Assembly: GCF_001567565.1 (NCBI RefSeq)
Contig: NZ_LSSW01000020.1
Span: 186,001-250,000, forward strand
Reading direction: 5' to 3'
Origin: Ectopseudomonas composti
GTDB lineage: Bacteria > Pseudomonadota > Gammaproteobacteria > Pseudomonadales > Pseudomonadaceae
DNA: 64,000 nucleotides
The notes below the pieces were generated by a model. The model was given only the letters and a program-made list of their open reading frames with translations. It searched no databases and was not told the origin of the DNA. The translations under genes and the position numbers were made by a program. Numbering within the stretch: the first letter of the stretch is position 1; each line of letters opens with the position of its first letter. Of this stretch, positions 53,154 through 63,254 are shown one piece after another.

Positions 53154-54041
53154 TCAGTGACGGGTCTGCGACGGCGCCTCGCTACCGGCTCCGGCGAACA
53201 GCTGGGCGATGTCGGCGGCATCGAAGGCATAGCGTTCGTTACAGAACTGACAGTCGATCACCACGCTACCGCCCTGCTCGGCCAGCAAGAGCTCGGCATC
53301 GGCCTGACCGAGGCTGGCCAGGGCACTGGCCGAGCGCTCACGCGAGCAGCTGCAGCGAAACTGCAGCGGCTGCTCGTCGAACAGACGCACATTCTCTTCG
53401 TGGTAGAGGCGATGCAGCAGCGTCGCGTTGTCCAGGCCCAGCAGCTCTTCGGCGCTCAGGGTGTCAGCCAGGGTCAGCACGTGGTTCCAGCTCTCGGCGC
53501 GTGCCTCGGGCTCGGTCTGGTGGTGCACCGGCAGTTGCTGCAGCAGCAGACCGCGCGCACGTTGGCCGTCGGCCTTGAGCCAGAAGCGCGTCGGCAACTG
53601 CTCGGAGCTGGCGAAGTAGTTGGACAGGCACTGCGCCAGGTCCACGCCGTCCAGGTCGACGATACCCTGGTAGCGCTGGCCACGGGTCGGATCGATGGTG
53701 ATTGCCAGCACACCTTGGGGCATCAGGCTCTGCAGGTCGGCATCGGCGCCGATCTGCTCGCCGTCGTAACGGGCAATGCCGCGCAGCTCACGGGCGCTGG
53801 AGCACTCCACCATCAGCAGCGACAGCGGGCCTTCGGAGCGCGCCTGCAGCACCAGCAGGCCGTCGAACTTGAGGGTACCGACCAGCAACGCGGCAGCGGC
53901 CATCATCTCGCCGAGTAGCTGTGCCACCGGCTGCGGGTAGGCGTGTTTGGCCAGCACATGAGCGTAGCTCTCGCGCAGAGCGACCATCTCACCACGCACA
54001 TCGGTGTCGTCGAAGAGAAAGCGTTGACTGAAGTCGTTCAT
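53154..54041 (-). CDS. hslO: Hsp33 redox-regulated chaperone
   Basis: A 295-residue holdase. The four redox zinc cysteines are in the C-terminal part: RCSCSRER and IDCQFCNE (Cys-x-Cys and Cys-x-x-Cys). When oxidised (HOCl, peroxide with heat) the zinc leaves and the chaperone unfolds into its active form. ATG 54041 ([14 protein letters not shown]) is the family start; the frame is open 91 codons further up without support. It is divergent from the PAP2 gene. Confidence 0.96.
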   Translation of the reverse strand: MNDFSQRFLFDDTDVRGEMVALRESYAHVLAKHAYPQPVAQLLGEMMAAAALLVGTLKFDGLLVLQARSEGPLSLLMVECSSARELRGIARYDGEQIGADADLQSLMPQGVLAITIDPTRGQRYQGIVDLDGVDLAQCLSNYFASSEQLPTRFWLKADGQRARGLLLQQLPVHHQTEPEARAESWNHVLTLADTLSAEELLGLDNATLLHRLYHEENVRLFDEQPLQFRCSCSRERSASALASLGQADAELLLAEQGGSVVIDCQFCNERYAFDAADIAQLFAGAGSEAPSQTRH

Positions 54042-54257
54042 GGCGGGTGGCCCAGGGTCTGTAAAAAAGGCTGGCGATTTTATGCACAAATGCCGGCACA
54101 ACCAAGGCCCGAACGTCATGTGCGCGCGCTCACAAAAAACGGATTCAGCCCTGAACCTGGACTGAACAGCCGCACAGATGGCCTTGCACTGTCGCCAAGA
54201 GTGCCTATCATCCGCGCGCCCGAAAGGGTCTGTCATAAATCTGCAAAGGGACTTCTC

Positions 54258-55052
54258 ATGTCGAGCACGTTCATCAATCGCCACTGGCAACCACGCGCCC
54301 TGCTGGTCTGCCACCTCGTGGCCGTCGTGCTGCTCGTCAGCTGGTTATGGCAACCCACGCGCGAGCTGTGGAACCACTTCGACCTGTGGCTGTTCAAGCT
54401 GCTCAACGACCCGGTACACGCTGGCGGCCTGTGGGCACACATCTGGGCCATCGGCAGCATGCGCCCGGTCGATGCGGGCGTTGGCGTGGTCATGCTGGCG
54501 GTCATGCTCAAGGCCGACCTGGTGTTCACCGGGCCGCAGGTGCGCCGGGCACTGTTCGCCTTCCTGGTCGCCCTGGTGGTGATGCTGCTGATACGCGTGC
54601 TGTTTTCCGATCTGGTCGAATACATGGGCTGGCAGCACGCCAGTCCGTCCCTGGTGGTAGAAGGCAGCGCGCGCCTGACCGAAATGTTCCCGGCCTGGGA
54701 AGAACGCTGGGACCTGAAGGACAGCGCCAGCCGCAGCTTCCCCGGTGACCACGCCTCCGTGCTGCTGATCTGGGCCTACTTCATGAGCTTCTTCGCCCGC
54801 GGCTGGCGCCTGCTGCTGGTCTGGGGCATTACCGTGGTCGGCATATTGCCGCGCCTGGTGGCGGGCGCTCACTGGGGGGCAGACGCCTTCGTCGGCGGCG
54901 TATTCCTCAGCCTGCTGGCGCTGGCCTGGAGCTGTTACACCCCTCTGGGCTATCACGCCAGCGAATGGCTGGAGAAGATCACCCTGCCGATCACCTCGCG
55001 CCTGAGCAAACTCCCCCTGCTGGGCCGCCTGAGCATCGTCAGCGGACGCTGA
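54258..55052 (+). CDS. PAP2-family phosphatase, multi-pass membrane
   Basis: A 264-residue membrane protein with about six helices. Phosphatase motifs are [10 protein letters not shown] (form SGH) and [12 protein letters not shown] (form SRxxxxxHxxxD), so a PAP2 lipid phosphatase such as undecaprenyl-diphosphate, phosphatidate or lipid A phosphate transferase is likely. ATG 54258 has AAAGGGA 9 bases upstream. In P. aeruginosa the gene occupies the same place between hslO and hslR. The substrate is unknown. Confidence 0.85.
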   Translation: MSSTFINRHWQPRALLVCHLVAVVLLVSWLWQPTRELWNHFDLWLFKLLNDPVHAGGLWAHIWAIGSMRPVDAGVGVVMLAVMLKADLVFTGPQVRRALFAFLVALVVMLLIRVLFSDLVEYMGWQHASPSLVVEGSARLTEMFPAWEERWDLKDSASRSFPGDHASVLLIWAYFMSFFARGWRLLLVWGITVVGILPRLVAGAHWGADAFVGGVFLSLLALAWSCYTPLGYHASEWLEKITLPITSRLSKLPLLGRLSIVSGR

Positions 55053-55057
55053 ACGAA

Positions 55058-55081
55058 GTAGCCCGGTGCAATCCGGGCTAC
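55058..55081. repeat. Single REP hairpin
   Basis: GTAGCCCGG at 55058-55066 pairs with CCGGGCTAC at 55073-55081 with a loop of six; 6 bp after the PAP2 stop, where it may also act as a terminator. Confidence 0.75.
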
Positions 55082-55180
55082 AGGCAAGCGTGCTGCCCCG
55101 CCAGCCCAAGGCTGCGCCAACATCGGTCGGTGTAGGGGCGGTGCGGTGCGCAGCACAGCACATCCTACGGGCAGGTAGCG

Positions 55181-55612
55181 CTATTCGTCCTCGTCCGCCC
55201 AGGGGTGGCGCAAGCCGCCATCCTGCTGCTCGTTGAACTGGTGGATCTGTCGGCGCTGCTTCTTGCTCGGACGACCGTCGGTCTGTACGCCGAGGCCACC
55301 GGCCTTGCGCATCGCCGCAGCCTGTTCGCGGCGCGCGATGCTCTCTTCGGTTTCACGGTAGAGCAGTTGCGCCTCGGGCGCGCCACGGCGCACGGCGGAC
55401 AGCGCCAGCACGACCACGGTGCGTTCGTCGAAACCGGTACGCAACACATATTCATCACCGACCCTGGGCTCCTTGCCCGGCTTGCAGCGGTCACCGCGGT
55501 GGTGCACCTTGCCACCTTCTATAGCCGCCTTGGCCAGGGCTCGGGTCTTGTAGAAGCGCGCCGCCCACAACCATTTGTCCAGGCGCACCTTGTCGTCGTC
55601 TTTTTCGCTCAT
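55181..55612 (-). CDS. hslR: HslR, S4-domain ribosome-associated heat shock protein
   Basis: A 143-residue S4-domain protein. The S4 fold is at about residues 8-75 (VRLDKWLWAARFYKTRALAK), followed by a charged C-terminus. Hsp15/HslR binds stalled 50S subunits with peptidyl-tRNA after heat shock and lets them be recycled. ATG 55612. It lies beside hslO as in other gammaproteobacteria, though here a PAP2 gene separates them. Confidence 0.93.
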   Translation of the reverse strand: MSEKDDDKVRLDKWLWAARFYKTRALAKAAIEGGKVHHRGDRCKPGKEPRVGDEYVLRTGFDERTVVVLALSAVRRGAPEAQLLYRETEESIARREQAAAMRKAGGLGVQTDGRPSKKQRRQIHQFNEQQDGGLRHPWADEDE

Positions 55613-55725
55613 CTAATACTCTGAAGGGGTTTGGCATTCGCACGCGCAGCGGATGCAGTTGTCACACGACACAACTAGAATGCGCGGAATCATAGGCGTT
55701 GTCGGCCGCAGGGGACACTCCCACC

Positions 55726-56196
55726 TTGAAGACTTTCGACCAGCTCAGCGTGATCGGCCTGCGTGAGTGGATCAATCTGCCCGAGCTCGGCATCATCGGC
55801 CTGCGTGCCAAGATCGACACCGGTGCCAGCACCTCCAGTCTGCATGCCAGCGACATCCAGCCGTTCCAGCGCGATGGCGAAGACTGGGTGCGCTTCACCG
55901 CCTACCTCGGCACCCAGGTACAGAGGCGCCATCGCTGCGAGGCGCAGCTGGTCTCGGTCAAACGCATCAAGAGTTCCAACGGTCAGGCGCAGAGCCGCTA
56001 CGTGATTCGTACCCACCTGGCCCTGGGCGATCGCCTGTGGCCAGTGGAATTCACCCTGGCCTGTCGCAAGACCATGCGCTATCGCGTACTGCTCGGTTCC
56101 AAGGCGCTGATCACCGGCCAACTGGTGGTCAATCCTGCTCTCAGCTACGTGCAGGACAAACCCTCACTCTCCTCTGCCCTTCCAGGTGCCCAATGA
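55726..56196 (+). CDS. rimB: RimB, retropepsin-like protease partner of RimK
   Basis: About 156 residues with the aspartic-protease like motif [12 protein letters not shown] (Asp31 if counted from TTG 55726). The family was annotated as ATP-dependent zinc protease; in P. fluorescens RimB counteracts RimK by removing glutamates from ribosomal protein S6 (RpsF). The start is uncertain: TTG 55726 gives [15 protein letters not shown], another TTG is at 55699. No ATG fits. The stop overlaps the rimK start (ATGA). Confidence 0.82.
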   Translation: MKTFDQLSVIGLREWINLPELGIIGLRAKIDTGASTSSLHASDIQPFQRDGEDWVRFTAYLGTQVQRRHRCEAQLVSVKRIKSSNGQAQSRYVIRTHLALGDRLWPVEFTLACRKTMRYRVLLGSKALITGQLVVNPALSYVQDKPSLSSALPGAQ

Positions 56197-57098
56197 AGAT
56201 CGCCGTGCTGTCGCGTAACCCGCGTCTGTATTCCACCCGCCGACTGGTGGAGGCCGGCCAGCAGCGTGGCCACGAAATGGTGGTGATCGATACCCTGCGC
56301 GCCTACATGAACATCGCCAGCCACAAGCCGCAGATCCACTATCGCGGCCAGGCCATGGAGGGGTTCGATGCGGTGATCCCGCGCATCGGCGCTTCGGTGA
56401 CCTTCTATGGCTGCGCGGTGCTGCGTCAGTTCGAGATGATGGGTGTCTACCCGCTCAACGAGTCGGTGGCCATCAGCCGCTCGCGCGACAAGCTGCGCGC
56501 CCTGCAACTGCTCTCGCGCAAGGGCATCGGCCTGCCGGTCACCGGCTTCGCTCACTCGCCGGACGACATTCCCGACCTGATCCAGATGGTCGGCGGTGCG
56601 CCGCTGGTGATCAAGGTCCTGGAGGGCACCCAGGGCATGGGCGTGGTGCTGGCCGAGACGCACAAAGCGGCCGAATCGGTGATCGAGGCCTTCCTCGGTC
56701 TCAAGCAGGACATCATGGTCCAGGAATACATCCAGGAAGCCGGCGGCGCCGATATCCGCTGCTTCGTGGTCGGCGACAAGGTGATCGCAGCGATGAAACG
56801 CCAGGCCAAGGCCGGCGAATTCCGCTCCAACCTGCACCGGGGCGGTAGCGCCAGCCTGATCAAGATCACCCCGGAGGAACGCATGACCGCCGTGCGCGCC
56901 GCCCGCGTGATGGGCCTGAACGTGGCCGGGGTCGATATCCTGCGCTCCAACCATGGCCCATTGGTAATGGAGGTGAACTCCTCGCCAGGCCTGGAGGGCA
57001 TCGAGACCACCACCGGCAAGGACGTCGCCGGGATGATCATCCAGCACCTGGAAAAGAACGCCGAACCCGGCCAGACCCGCACCCGAGGCCGCGGATGA
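56193..57098 (+). CDS. rimK: RimK, ATP-grasp ribosomal protein S6 glutamate ligase
   Basis: A 301-residue ATP-grasp ligase ([35 protein letters not shown] region; [14 protein letters not shown]). It adds poly-glutamate to the C-terminus of ribosomal protein S6, which alters translation. In P. fluorescens this activity is linked to c-di-GMP and virulence. Its ATG is inside the rimB stop, and its stop overlaps the ldcA ATG, so the three genes rimB-rimK-ldcA form one coupled unit. Confidence 0.95.
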   Translation: MKIAVLSRNPRLYSTRRLVEAGQQRGHEMVVIDTLRAYMNIASHKPQIHYRGQAMEGFDAVIPRIGASVTFYGCAVLRQFEMMGVYPLNESVAISRSRDKLRALQLLSRKGIGLPVTGFAHSPDDIPDLIQMVGGAPLVIKVLEGTQGMGVVLAETHKAAESVIEAFLGLKQDIMVQEYIQEAGGADIRCFVVGDKVIAAMKRQAKAGEFRSNLHRGGSASLIKITPEERMTAVRAARVMGLNVAGVDILRSNHGPLVMEVNSSPGLEGIETTTGKDVAGMIIQHLEKNAEPGQTRTRGRG

Positions 57099-57991
57099 GC
57101 CAAGTGTTCGACGGCCGCCTGGCGCTGATCGCCCCCGCCGCCGCGATTGCCGAAGAGGTACTGGAAGCGACCCTGGCCCAGCTCGATGTGCTGGGCATCC
57201 GCTATCACCTGGGCCGGCACGTGCGCGCCCGCCATCGCTACCTGGCCGGCACGCCGGAGCAGCGCCTGGAAGACCTGCACCAGGCCTTCAGCCTGCCTGA
57301 TATCAGCGCCGTCTGGTGCCTGCGTGGCGGCTACGGTTGCGCGCAACTGGTGGCGGACATCGACTGGAGCCTGCTGCGCCAGGCCAGCCCGCGTCCGCTG
57401 ATCGGTTTTTCCGACCTGTCGATCCTGCTCGATGCCTTTCAGCAACGAGGCTTGCCGGCCATTCACGGCCCGGTGGCCACGGCGCTCGGTCATCAGGCGC
57501 TGTCTGCCCCTGGTGGCCAGCGCGAGCGCCTGGCCTCGATGCAGGCGCTGTGGAGTCTGCTCAAGGGCCAGCACCGCCAGCTACCCCTGCGTCACATCAG
57601 CGGCCCGCAACTAGCCATCGAAGGCACCTTGCAGGGCGGCAACCTGACGGCATTGGCCAGCGCATGCGGCACTGGCGCGGCGATGCGCCTGGCCGAGGAC
57701 TCGATCCTGATTCTGGAAGACGTCGGCGAGCCCTACTACAGACTCGAACGCAGCCTCTGGCAGCTGCTGCACAGTTTCTCCGGGAAGCGACCACGCGCCG
57801 TATGCCTGGGCAGTTTCACCGACTGTCCGCAACGCGGCGTGCACCACAGCCTGGAGCAGATCGTCGGCGAGTACCTGGCGCCGCTGGGCGTCGCGCTGTA
57901 CGGCGACCTCCCCAGTGGCCACGGTGACGTCAATTATCCCTGGCCCTATGGCCAGCGGGCGCGCTTGAGTGGCAACAGCCTGAGCTGGTAA
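57095..57991 (+). CDS. ldcA: LD-carboxypeptidase A (muropeptide)
   Basis: A 298-residue serine peptidase of the S66 family that cuts D-Ala from the L-Lys/meso-DAP of tetrapeptides during cell-wall recycling. Nucleophile Ser106 is in PLIGFSDLS, Glu208 in LILEDVGEP, His276 in [10 protein letters not shown]; the spacings match the Ser115/Glu217/His285 triad I recall for P. aeruginosa LdcA (PA5198). It overlaps rimK by 4 bases and converges with the large c-di-GMP gene (6-bp gap). Confidence 0.93.
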   Translation: MSQVFDGRLALIAPAAAIAEEVLEATLAQLDVLGIRYHLGRHVRARHRYLAGTPEQRLEDLHQAFSLPDISAVWCLRGGYGCAQLVADIDWSLLRQASPRPLIGFSDLSILLDAFQQRGLPAIHGPVATALGHQALSAPGGQRERLASMQALWSLLKGQHRQLPLRHISGPQLAIEGTLQGGNLTALASACGTGAAMRLAEDSILILEDVGEPYYRLERSLWQLLHSFSGKRPRAVCLGSFTDCPQRGVHHSLEQIVGEYLAPLGVALYGDLPSGHGDVNYPWPYGQRARLSGNSLSW

Positions 57992-57997
57992 CCCTGC

Positions 57998-60900
57998 TCA
58001 GCGCTGGCGCGCCTGCATCCAGGCGAGAAACTCCGCTTCCATCATCGGCCGGCCGAACAGATAGCCCTGCCCCAATGCACAGTCCTGCTCGCGCAGCAGC
58101 GCCAGCTGACTCTCGCGCTCGATCCCTTCGGCCACGCATTCAAGGCCCAGGTTGCGCGCGATCATCAGGATGGTCTGCACCAGCATGCGTCCGCTCGCCT
58201 CGCCATCCAGATCGGCGACAAAGCTGCGGTCGATCTTCAACCGGTCCAGCGGCAGGCGCTTGAGGTAGGTCAGCGACGAGTAGCCGGTGCCGAAGTCGTC
58301 GATGGCAAAGCGCACGCCCTGCTGCTTGAGGCGTTGCATGTTGCCGATGCAGCGCTCGACGTCTTCGAGCAGCACACCCTCGGTAATTTCCAGCTCGAGG
58401 GAGTGCGCCGGTACGCCGTGATCACGCAGGCAACGCTCGACACGCTCCACGCAGCCCACCTGGCGCAGCTCGCGCGGGCTGAGATTGACCGCCAGCACCA
58501 GCTGCGGCCACTGCGCCTGCCAGCGCGCCAAAGCGGCGCAGGCATGCTCCAGCACCCAATGACCGATGTCCTGGATCAGGCCGGTTTCCTCGGCCAGCGG
58601 GATGAACTGATCCGGGCCGATTTCGCCGCGCTCGGGGTGCATCCAGCGCAACAGCACCTCGGCACCGGCGAGCGAACCGTCAGCCAGCATCAGCTGTGGC
58701 TGGAACACCAGATGCAGCTGCTGACGGGCGATGGCCTGGCGCAGCTCGCCCTGCAACTGCAGGCGCTGGTCGATGGCCGCCTGCATCTCCGGGGCGAAAA
58801 AATGCAAGGCGTTGCGCCCGGCATGCTTGGCCCGGTACATGGCGGTGTCGGCCTGCTTGAGAATGTCCGAAGCCTGCTGCAGGCCCATCGGGTGCAGGGC
58901 GATGCCGATGCTGGCGCTGATCGCCAACTCATGGCCGTCGATCAGACAGCTGCCTTGCAGGCCGCGCAGCAGCTTCTCTCCCACTGCGGCGGCATGCTCG
59001 GCAACGGCCTGCGGCTCGTGACCCAGGGCTTCGAGCAGCACCACGAACTCATCCCCGCCGAGACGCGCGAGGGTGTCTTCGGTGCGCAGCTCGGCAGCCA
59101 GGCGTGCCGTCACCTCGACCAGCAGGGCGTCACCGAGCAGATGGCCGAGACTGTCGTTGACCGTCTTGAAGTGGTCCAGGTCGATGAACAGCAAGGCGCC
59201 CAGGCTGCCCTCACGGCCCTCCCGATCCATGGCGTGCTGCAAGCGATCGAGCAGCAGGCGGCGATTGGGCAGGCCGGTCAGCTCGTCGCTGTAGGCCAGG
59301 CGCTCGATCTCGCGTTGATAGCGCTGGCGCTCGGAGATGTCGGTGATGCTGGCGCGGATCAGCAGCTGTTCGCCCGGCATGCGCACCAGGCGCACTTCGC
59401 ACGGCAGTTGGCGGCCGGCGCTGTCCCGGTGGGTCCACTCGAATACCGGCGCTTCACCGGCAACGGCGCGACGCAGGAACTGTTTACCGGCGCGGGCGGA
59501 CGGGCGACCGTCACTCTGGCGCACCGGGCTGATGCTCTGAATCGACCGGCCGATCAGCTCATCGCGAGGGTAGCGGAACAGGCTCAGGGCATTCGCGTTG
59601 CATTCGACGATAGCGCCGTCCGGATTGAACAGCAGGATCGCCTCCGGCGCATGCTCGACCAGGGTGCGATAGCGAGCCTCGGCTTCGCGACGGGCACTGA
59701 TGTCCTCGACCAGCAACAGGAACAGCGTCTGCCGTCCGCTGCGCACGGCGCGCAGGCTAACGCGGGTAAAGACCACCTGGCCATCGGCGCGCAGAAAACG
59801 CTTGTCCATCTCGAAGCCGTCGCTGACACCGCGCAGAACCTGCTCCACATGAGCCTGCTCGGCAGGCAGATCATCGGGGTGCGACAGCTGCCGCCAACTG
59901 TTGACGAGCAGCTCGTCGCGATCGAAGCCGAGGATGCTGCACAGCTTCTGGTTGACCTCTTCCCAGGCAAAGCTCTGAGTGGTCAGCGCCATGCCGATCA
60001 GCGGTGCTTCGAAGAACAGGCGCAAACGCTCGTCGCGTTCTCGCAGCTGCGACTCGGCGCGCTTGCGCTCGCTGATGTCCTGAACGACCCCATAGATGCG
60101 CACCAGGCTGCCATCGGTATTGCGTTCGGGAATACCACGCAAACGCAGCAGCCGCCCTCCCAGACGCGCGACCAGGCGAGTCTCGACGTCCAGCTCCTCG
60201 AGCCCTCCCAGCGCTGCCTGCAGGGTCTGCATGATCACCGTCTGGCTCGGTGTGTCGAAGTAATCGAGCGCCTGCTGGAGAGAAGGTGGTCCCAGGTGGA
60301 GGTCACGCTCGACGATGCGGTAGCAGCCATCGCTCCAAAACATGCCGTAATCGCTGATCTCCAGCACCCAACCGCCCAGGTTGGCGATGTCCTCGGTCTG
60401 GCTGAACAGATGACTCTGGCGTAGCAGTTGCGAACGCTGCTGCTCGACCTTGGCCGCCAGCTCGACGCGCTCGGTGACATCGTGCTGCAGTCCGAGGAAA
60501 TGACTGATGCCCTGCTCGTCACGCATCGGCGCCAGCACCACCTCGTTCCAGAACGGTTTGCCGTCCTTGCGGTAATTGCGCACCACGGCGTGGCCGCTGC
60601 GGCCGTCACGCAGCGCATTGCGCAGTGCCTGCAGCTCCAACTGGGCACGCTCCTCGCCGAGCAGGAAGCGGCAGTTGCGCCCCAGCGCCTCATCGGCGCT
60701 GTAACCGGTCATCTGGCTGAACGCGGTATTGCAGTAGACCAGGGGCAAATCGGCCTGACGCGCATCGGCGATGGTCATGCCCAGCGGGCTGGCCTCCATC
60801 GCCAGGTTGGCGCGAGCCAGTTGCTGCTGCATCTGCGCACTACGCGCCAGCGCCTGACGCAGATCGCTGATTGCACGCCCTACCAACAAGGTAGCGCCCA

Positions 60901-61756
60901 TCAGCAGCACGACGGCGAAGTGCAGTTGGTTACGCTGCATGTCCAGCTCGCTGAAACTCAGGCTACCGCGCAGCAGGGGCAGCGGCAGGGTCGCCGCGTA
61001 CACCAGCAACACCCCATACAGGGCGCCAGCGAAGGCATGTCGCAGCGCCAACACCAGCATGCTCAAACCCAGCAGCGGCAGGGCGAGCTGGGCCGGCAAG
61101 CTGGCGCTGAGCAGCATCAACGCCACGAACACACTCAACGCCAACAGCCAACCACCCGGCGAACGGCTGATGCTCAACGTCGGCGCACTGCTCGCGCCCC
61201 GATCCCGAAGCCAGCCGCGATCCCGCAGCAACGGGGTGCCGAACGCCAGCAGCGGCGCCGTCAGGGCGAGCAGGTTGATGGTGTCGCTCAACCACACGGC
61301 CAGGCTGGCCTGCGCCCATCGCTCATCGACCTGAAAGCCGGTCAGCCAGAGGTTGCTTTGCAGGCCGAGCGCCACCAGGGTGCTCGGCATCAATACGGCG
61401 AAGGCGAGAAACCTCAGCAAGTCGCTCAGGCGCCCCAGAGCCGGATCGAAAGGCTGGCGGCGCAGCAACCACCAGCCTAGCGCTATGGCAGCGGTTTCAG
61501 GCAGGGCGTAGAGCGGCCCCCACTGCCAGGGCAGGCCCCATAGCGGCACGCTGAACAGGGCATTGAGGTACAGCGCCGGCAGCACGCGCGGCCCCCACCA
61601 CAGGCAGAAGGCGAGCCCCAGCACCAGAGGCAGGTAACACAACGCCACCCCGTCGCTGAGGCGGGTCGCCAGGGAAATCCAGGTTGCCAGGTGCAGAATC
61701 GGCAGCGGCAGCCACCAGGTCCAACTGGGCAAGCGGTCAGGGAACGCGGCGGACAT
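57998..61756 (-). CDS. MASE1-LOV-PAS-PAS-PAS-GGDEF-EAL protein, putative light-regulated c-di-GMP enzyme
   Basis: A 1252-residue protein. Residues about 10-300 are a multi-helix MASE1-type membrane sensor; a first PAS domain (about 315-435) carries GRNCRFLLGEE with Cys362, NYRKDGKPFWNE and LGLQHDVTER, the pattern of flavin-binding LOV domains (Asn394, Asn404, Gln424). Two more PAS (about 450-690) and a fourth (695-810) follow, then GGDEF (900-904, with RxxD I-site five residues before it) and an EAL domain (EVL at 1033-1035; Asn1091, DDFGTGYS, KIDRSF and ECVAEGIE intact). Both catalytic halves look functional. The Gln usual after NCRFL is Leu here. ATG 61756 has GAGG 5 bases upstream. Confidence 0.88.
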   Translation of the reverse strand: MSAAFPDRLPSWTWWLPLPILHLATWISLATRLSDGVALCYLPLVLGLAFCLWWGPRVLPALYLNALFSVPLWGLPWQWGPLYALPETAAIALGWWLLRRQPFDPALGRLSDLLRFLAFAVLMPSTLVALGLQSNLWLTGFQVDERWAQASLAVWLSDTINLLALTAPLLAFGTPLLRDRGWLRDRGASSAPTLSISRSPGGWLLALSVFVALMLLSASLPAQLALPLLGLSMLVLALRHAFAGALYGVLLVYAATLPLPLLRGSLSFSELDMQRNQLHFAVVLLMGATLLVGRAISDLRQALARSAQMQQQLARANLAMEASPLGMTIADARQADLPLVYCNTAFSQMTGYSADEALGRNCRFLLGEERAQLELQALRNALRDGRSGHAVVRNYRKDGKPFWNEVVLAPMRDEQGISHFLGLQHDVTERVELAAKVEQQRSQLLRQSHLFSQTEDIANLGGWVLEISDYGMFWSDGCYRIVERDLHLGPPSLQQALDYFDTPSQTVIMQTLQAALGGLEELDVETRLVARLGGRLLRLRGIPERNTDGSLVRIYGVVQDISERKRAESQLRERDERLRLFFEAPLIGMALTTQSFAWEEVNQKLCSILGFDRDELLVNSWRQLSHPDDLPAEQAHVEQVLRGVSDGFEMDKRFLRADGQVVFTRVSLRAVRSGRQTLFLLLVEDISARREAEARYRTLVEHAPEAILLFNPDGAIVECNANALSLFRYPRDELIGRSIQSISPVRQSDGRPSARAGKQFLRRAVAGEAPVFEWTHRDSAGRQLPCEVRLVRMPGEQLLIRASITDISERQRYQREIERLAYSDELTGLPNRRLLLDRLQHAMDREGREGSLGALLFIDLDHFKTVNDSLGHLLGDALLVEVTARLAAELRTEDTLARLGGDEFVVLLEALGHEPQAVAEHAAAVGEKLLRGLQGSCLIDGHELAISASIGIALHPMGLQQASDILKQADTAMYRAKHAGRNALHFFAPEMQAAIDQRLQLQGELRQAIARQQLHLVFQPQLMLADGSLAGAEVLLRWMHPERGEIGPDQFIPLAEETGLIQDIGHWVLEHACAALARWQAQWPQLVLAVNLSPRELRQVGCVERVERCLRDHGVPAHSLELEITEGVLLEDVERCIGNMQRLKQQGVRFAIDDFGTGYSSLTYLKRLPLDRLKIDRSFVADLDGEASGRMLVQTILMIARNLGLECVAEGIERESQLALLREQDCALGQGYLFGRPMMEAEFLAWMQARQR

Positions 61757-61852
61757 GCAGGCCTCGAATCGGTGCGCTGGCACAGCATAGCCCAGCCCCA
61801 AAGTGCTTGGCAGCATATTGCCAGCACACGAGGAAGGTAATAGGACGTTTGG

Positions 61853-63169
61853 TTATACCGCGTCGCGCGGCAAAAGCAGGCCGAGCGGTAGCCGTACCCG
61901 CGCTTCAAGGCCGCCACCACTGCGGTTGCGCAGCTCGACGCTGCCCCCGTGCAGCGCCGCGATGCGTTTGACGATGGCCAGGCCCAGGCCGGTGCCACGC
62001 CCGCCACGGGCGCGATCCCCGCGAATGAAGGGGTTGAAGATGCTGTCGAGCTCGGCCGGGTCGATGCCGTTGCCACGATCCAGCACGCTCAGCACCACAT
62101 AAGGCGCGCTGTGGTCACCGGCCAGGCTGGCCACCACCTCGACCGCGTCGCCACCGCCATGATTGAGGGCATTCTCCACCAGGTTGGTGAGCAGGCGTTT
62201 GGTCGACACCCGGCGCAGCGGAAACGGCGGGATCTCTTCCAGGCACAGACGCACCCGCTCGCTGCCCTGGTTGTAGGGCGCCAGCGTTTCGCGCACCAGC
62301 TCGGGGAAATCGGCCTCTTCCACCGGCTCGTCGCGACCGTCGCGGATAAAGGCGAGGAACTGATCGAGGATGGCGTCCATATCTTCGATGTCGCGCACCA
62401 TGTCTTCGGCCAGCTCGGAATCGTTGTCCATGAACTCCAGCGCCAGGCGCAGGCGCGTCAGCGGTGTGCGCAAGTCGTGGGAAACCCCGGCCAGCATCAA
62501 TTCGCGCTCGCGCCCGGCCTGCTCGACGTCCTCGGCCATCTGATTGAAGGCGCGGTACACCTCGGTCATCTCGCTCGGCGTATCGCTCACCGGCAGCCGT
62601 ACGCTGCGCCCCTGGCCGAGCTGGCGCGCGGCGAAGACCAGTCGCTTGAGCGGCGCATTAAGCTGGCGCACGAAGATCCAGGCCGCGGCCGTGGACAACA
62701 GGCCGATACCGAGGAACCAGCCGAGCACGCTCCAGATGCGCTGGCCACGCAACGGATGCGGATACATCGGCACCCGCACCCAGCCCTCGCCGAGACTCGG
62801 CGCACGCACCCACAGCGCCGGCGGCGTGGTCGCGCGCACGCGGGTTTCGGTATCCGGGCCGAGTTCGGTCTGCATCTGCCGCTGGAAAATTTCGCTGTAG
62901 GGCCAGTGCTGCTCGCTGGCCGGCACCTTGTCGCGCGGGATGCGCTTGAGCCCGGCGGCCTGAGCGATATGGTCGCGGTCATCGGGGTTGGCCGCCCAGT
63001 AGGCGCGCAGGGTCAGCGCCGCGCCGTGGCTGTACTGGCGGTCGACCAGCACATCCTCGTTCATCATCAGATAAATGAGGGTCAGTGCCTTGGAAAACAG
63101 CACGACGACGAGCACCAGCCAGAGGGTGCGGGCGAAGAAGCTTTGCGGGAACCAGACAGGTGCCTTCAC
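61853..63169 (-). CDS. amgS: AmgS, EnvZ-like sensor histidine kinase
   Basis: A 438-residue membrane kinase. Two membrane helices (about residues 14-34 and 146-167) flank a periplasmic sensor; HAMP follows, then HisKA with His231 in GVSHDLRTPLTRL, and HATPase with LTNLVENALNHGG, LDRGNGID and GRGTGLGLAIV. AmgR-AmgS of P. aeruginosa responds to membrane stress by misfolded proteins, giving aminoglycoside tolerance. It starts with GTG at 63169; the 85-bp gap to amgR holds an imperfect inverted repeat. Confidence 0.94.
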   Translation of the reverse strand: MKAPVWFPQSFFARTLWLVLVVVLFSKALTLIYLMMNEDVLVDRQYSHGAALTLRAYWAANPDDRDHIAQAAGLKRIPRDKVPASEQHWPYSEIFQRQMQTELGPDTETRVRATTPPALWVRAPSLGEGWVRVPMYPHPLRGQRIWSVLGWFLGIGLLSTAAAWIFVRQLNAPLKRLVFAARQLGQGRSVRLPVSDTPSEMTEVYRAFNQMAEDVEQAGRERELMLAGVSHDLRTPLTRLRLALEFMDNDSELAEDMVRDIEDMDAILDQFLAFIRDGRDEPVEEADFPELVRETLAPYNQGSERVRLCLEEIPPFPLRRVSTKRLLTNLVENALNHGGGDAVEVVASLAGDHSAPYVVLSVLDRGNGIDPAELDSIFNPFIRGDRARGGRGTGLGLAIVKRIAALHGGSVELRNRSGGGLEARVRLPLGLLLPRDAV

Positions 63170-63177
63170 AAGCGACA

Positions 63178-63254
63178 GGCCTCACGCTTCGAGCTGCAAG
63201 AAAACGCCGCCCGCGCTGCAATCCAGGGCAGCTTGTGGCTCGTCGCTTGCTGCC
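63178..63254. repeat. Imperfect inverted repeat between amgR and amgS
   Basis: The 23-bp arms 63178-63200 and 63232-63254 are complementary at 16 positions and contain CTTG, CTCG and GC words spaced alike. It fills the gap between the amgR stop and amgS start and could tune the ratio of the two proteins or be a worn REP. Confidence 0.35.

Noticed and set aside
54042..54314. Extended N-terminus of hslO
   Set aside because: Hsp33 begins at MNDFSQRF; the extension is not conserved-looking and overlaps the start of the divergent PAP2 gene.
58334..60424. 696-codon open frame antisense to the GGDEF-EAL gene
   Set aside because: Low-complexity product fully within a gene with many intact motifs.
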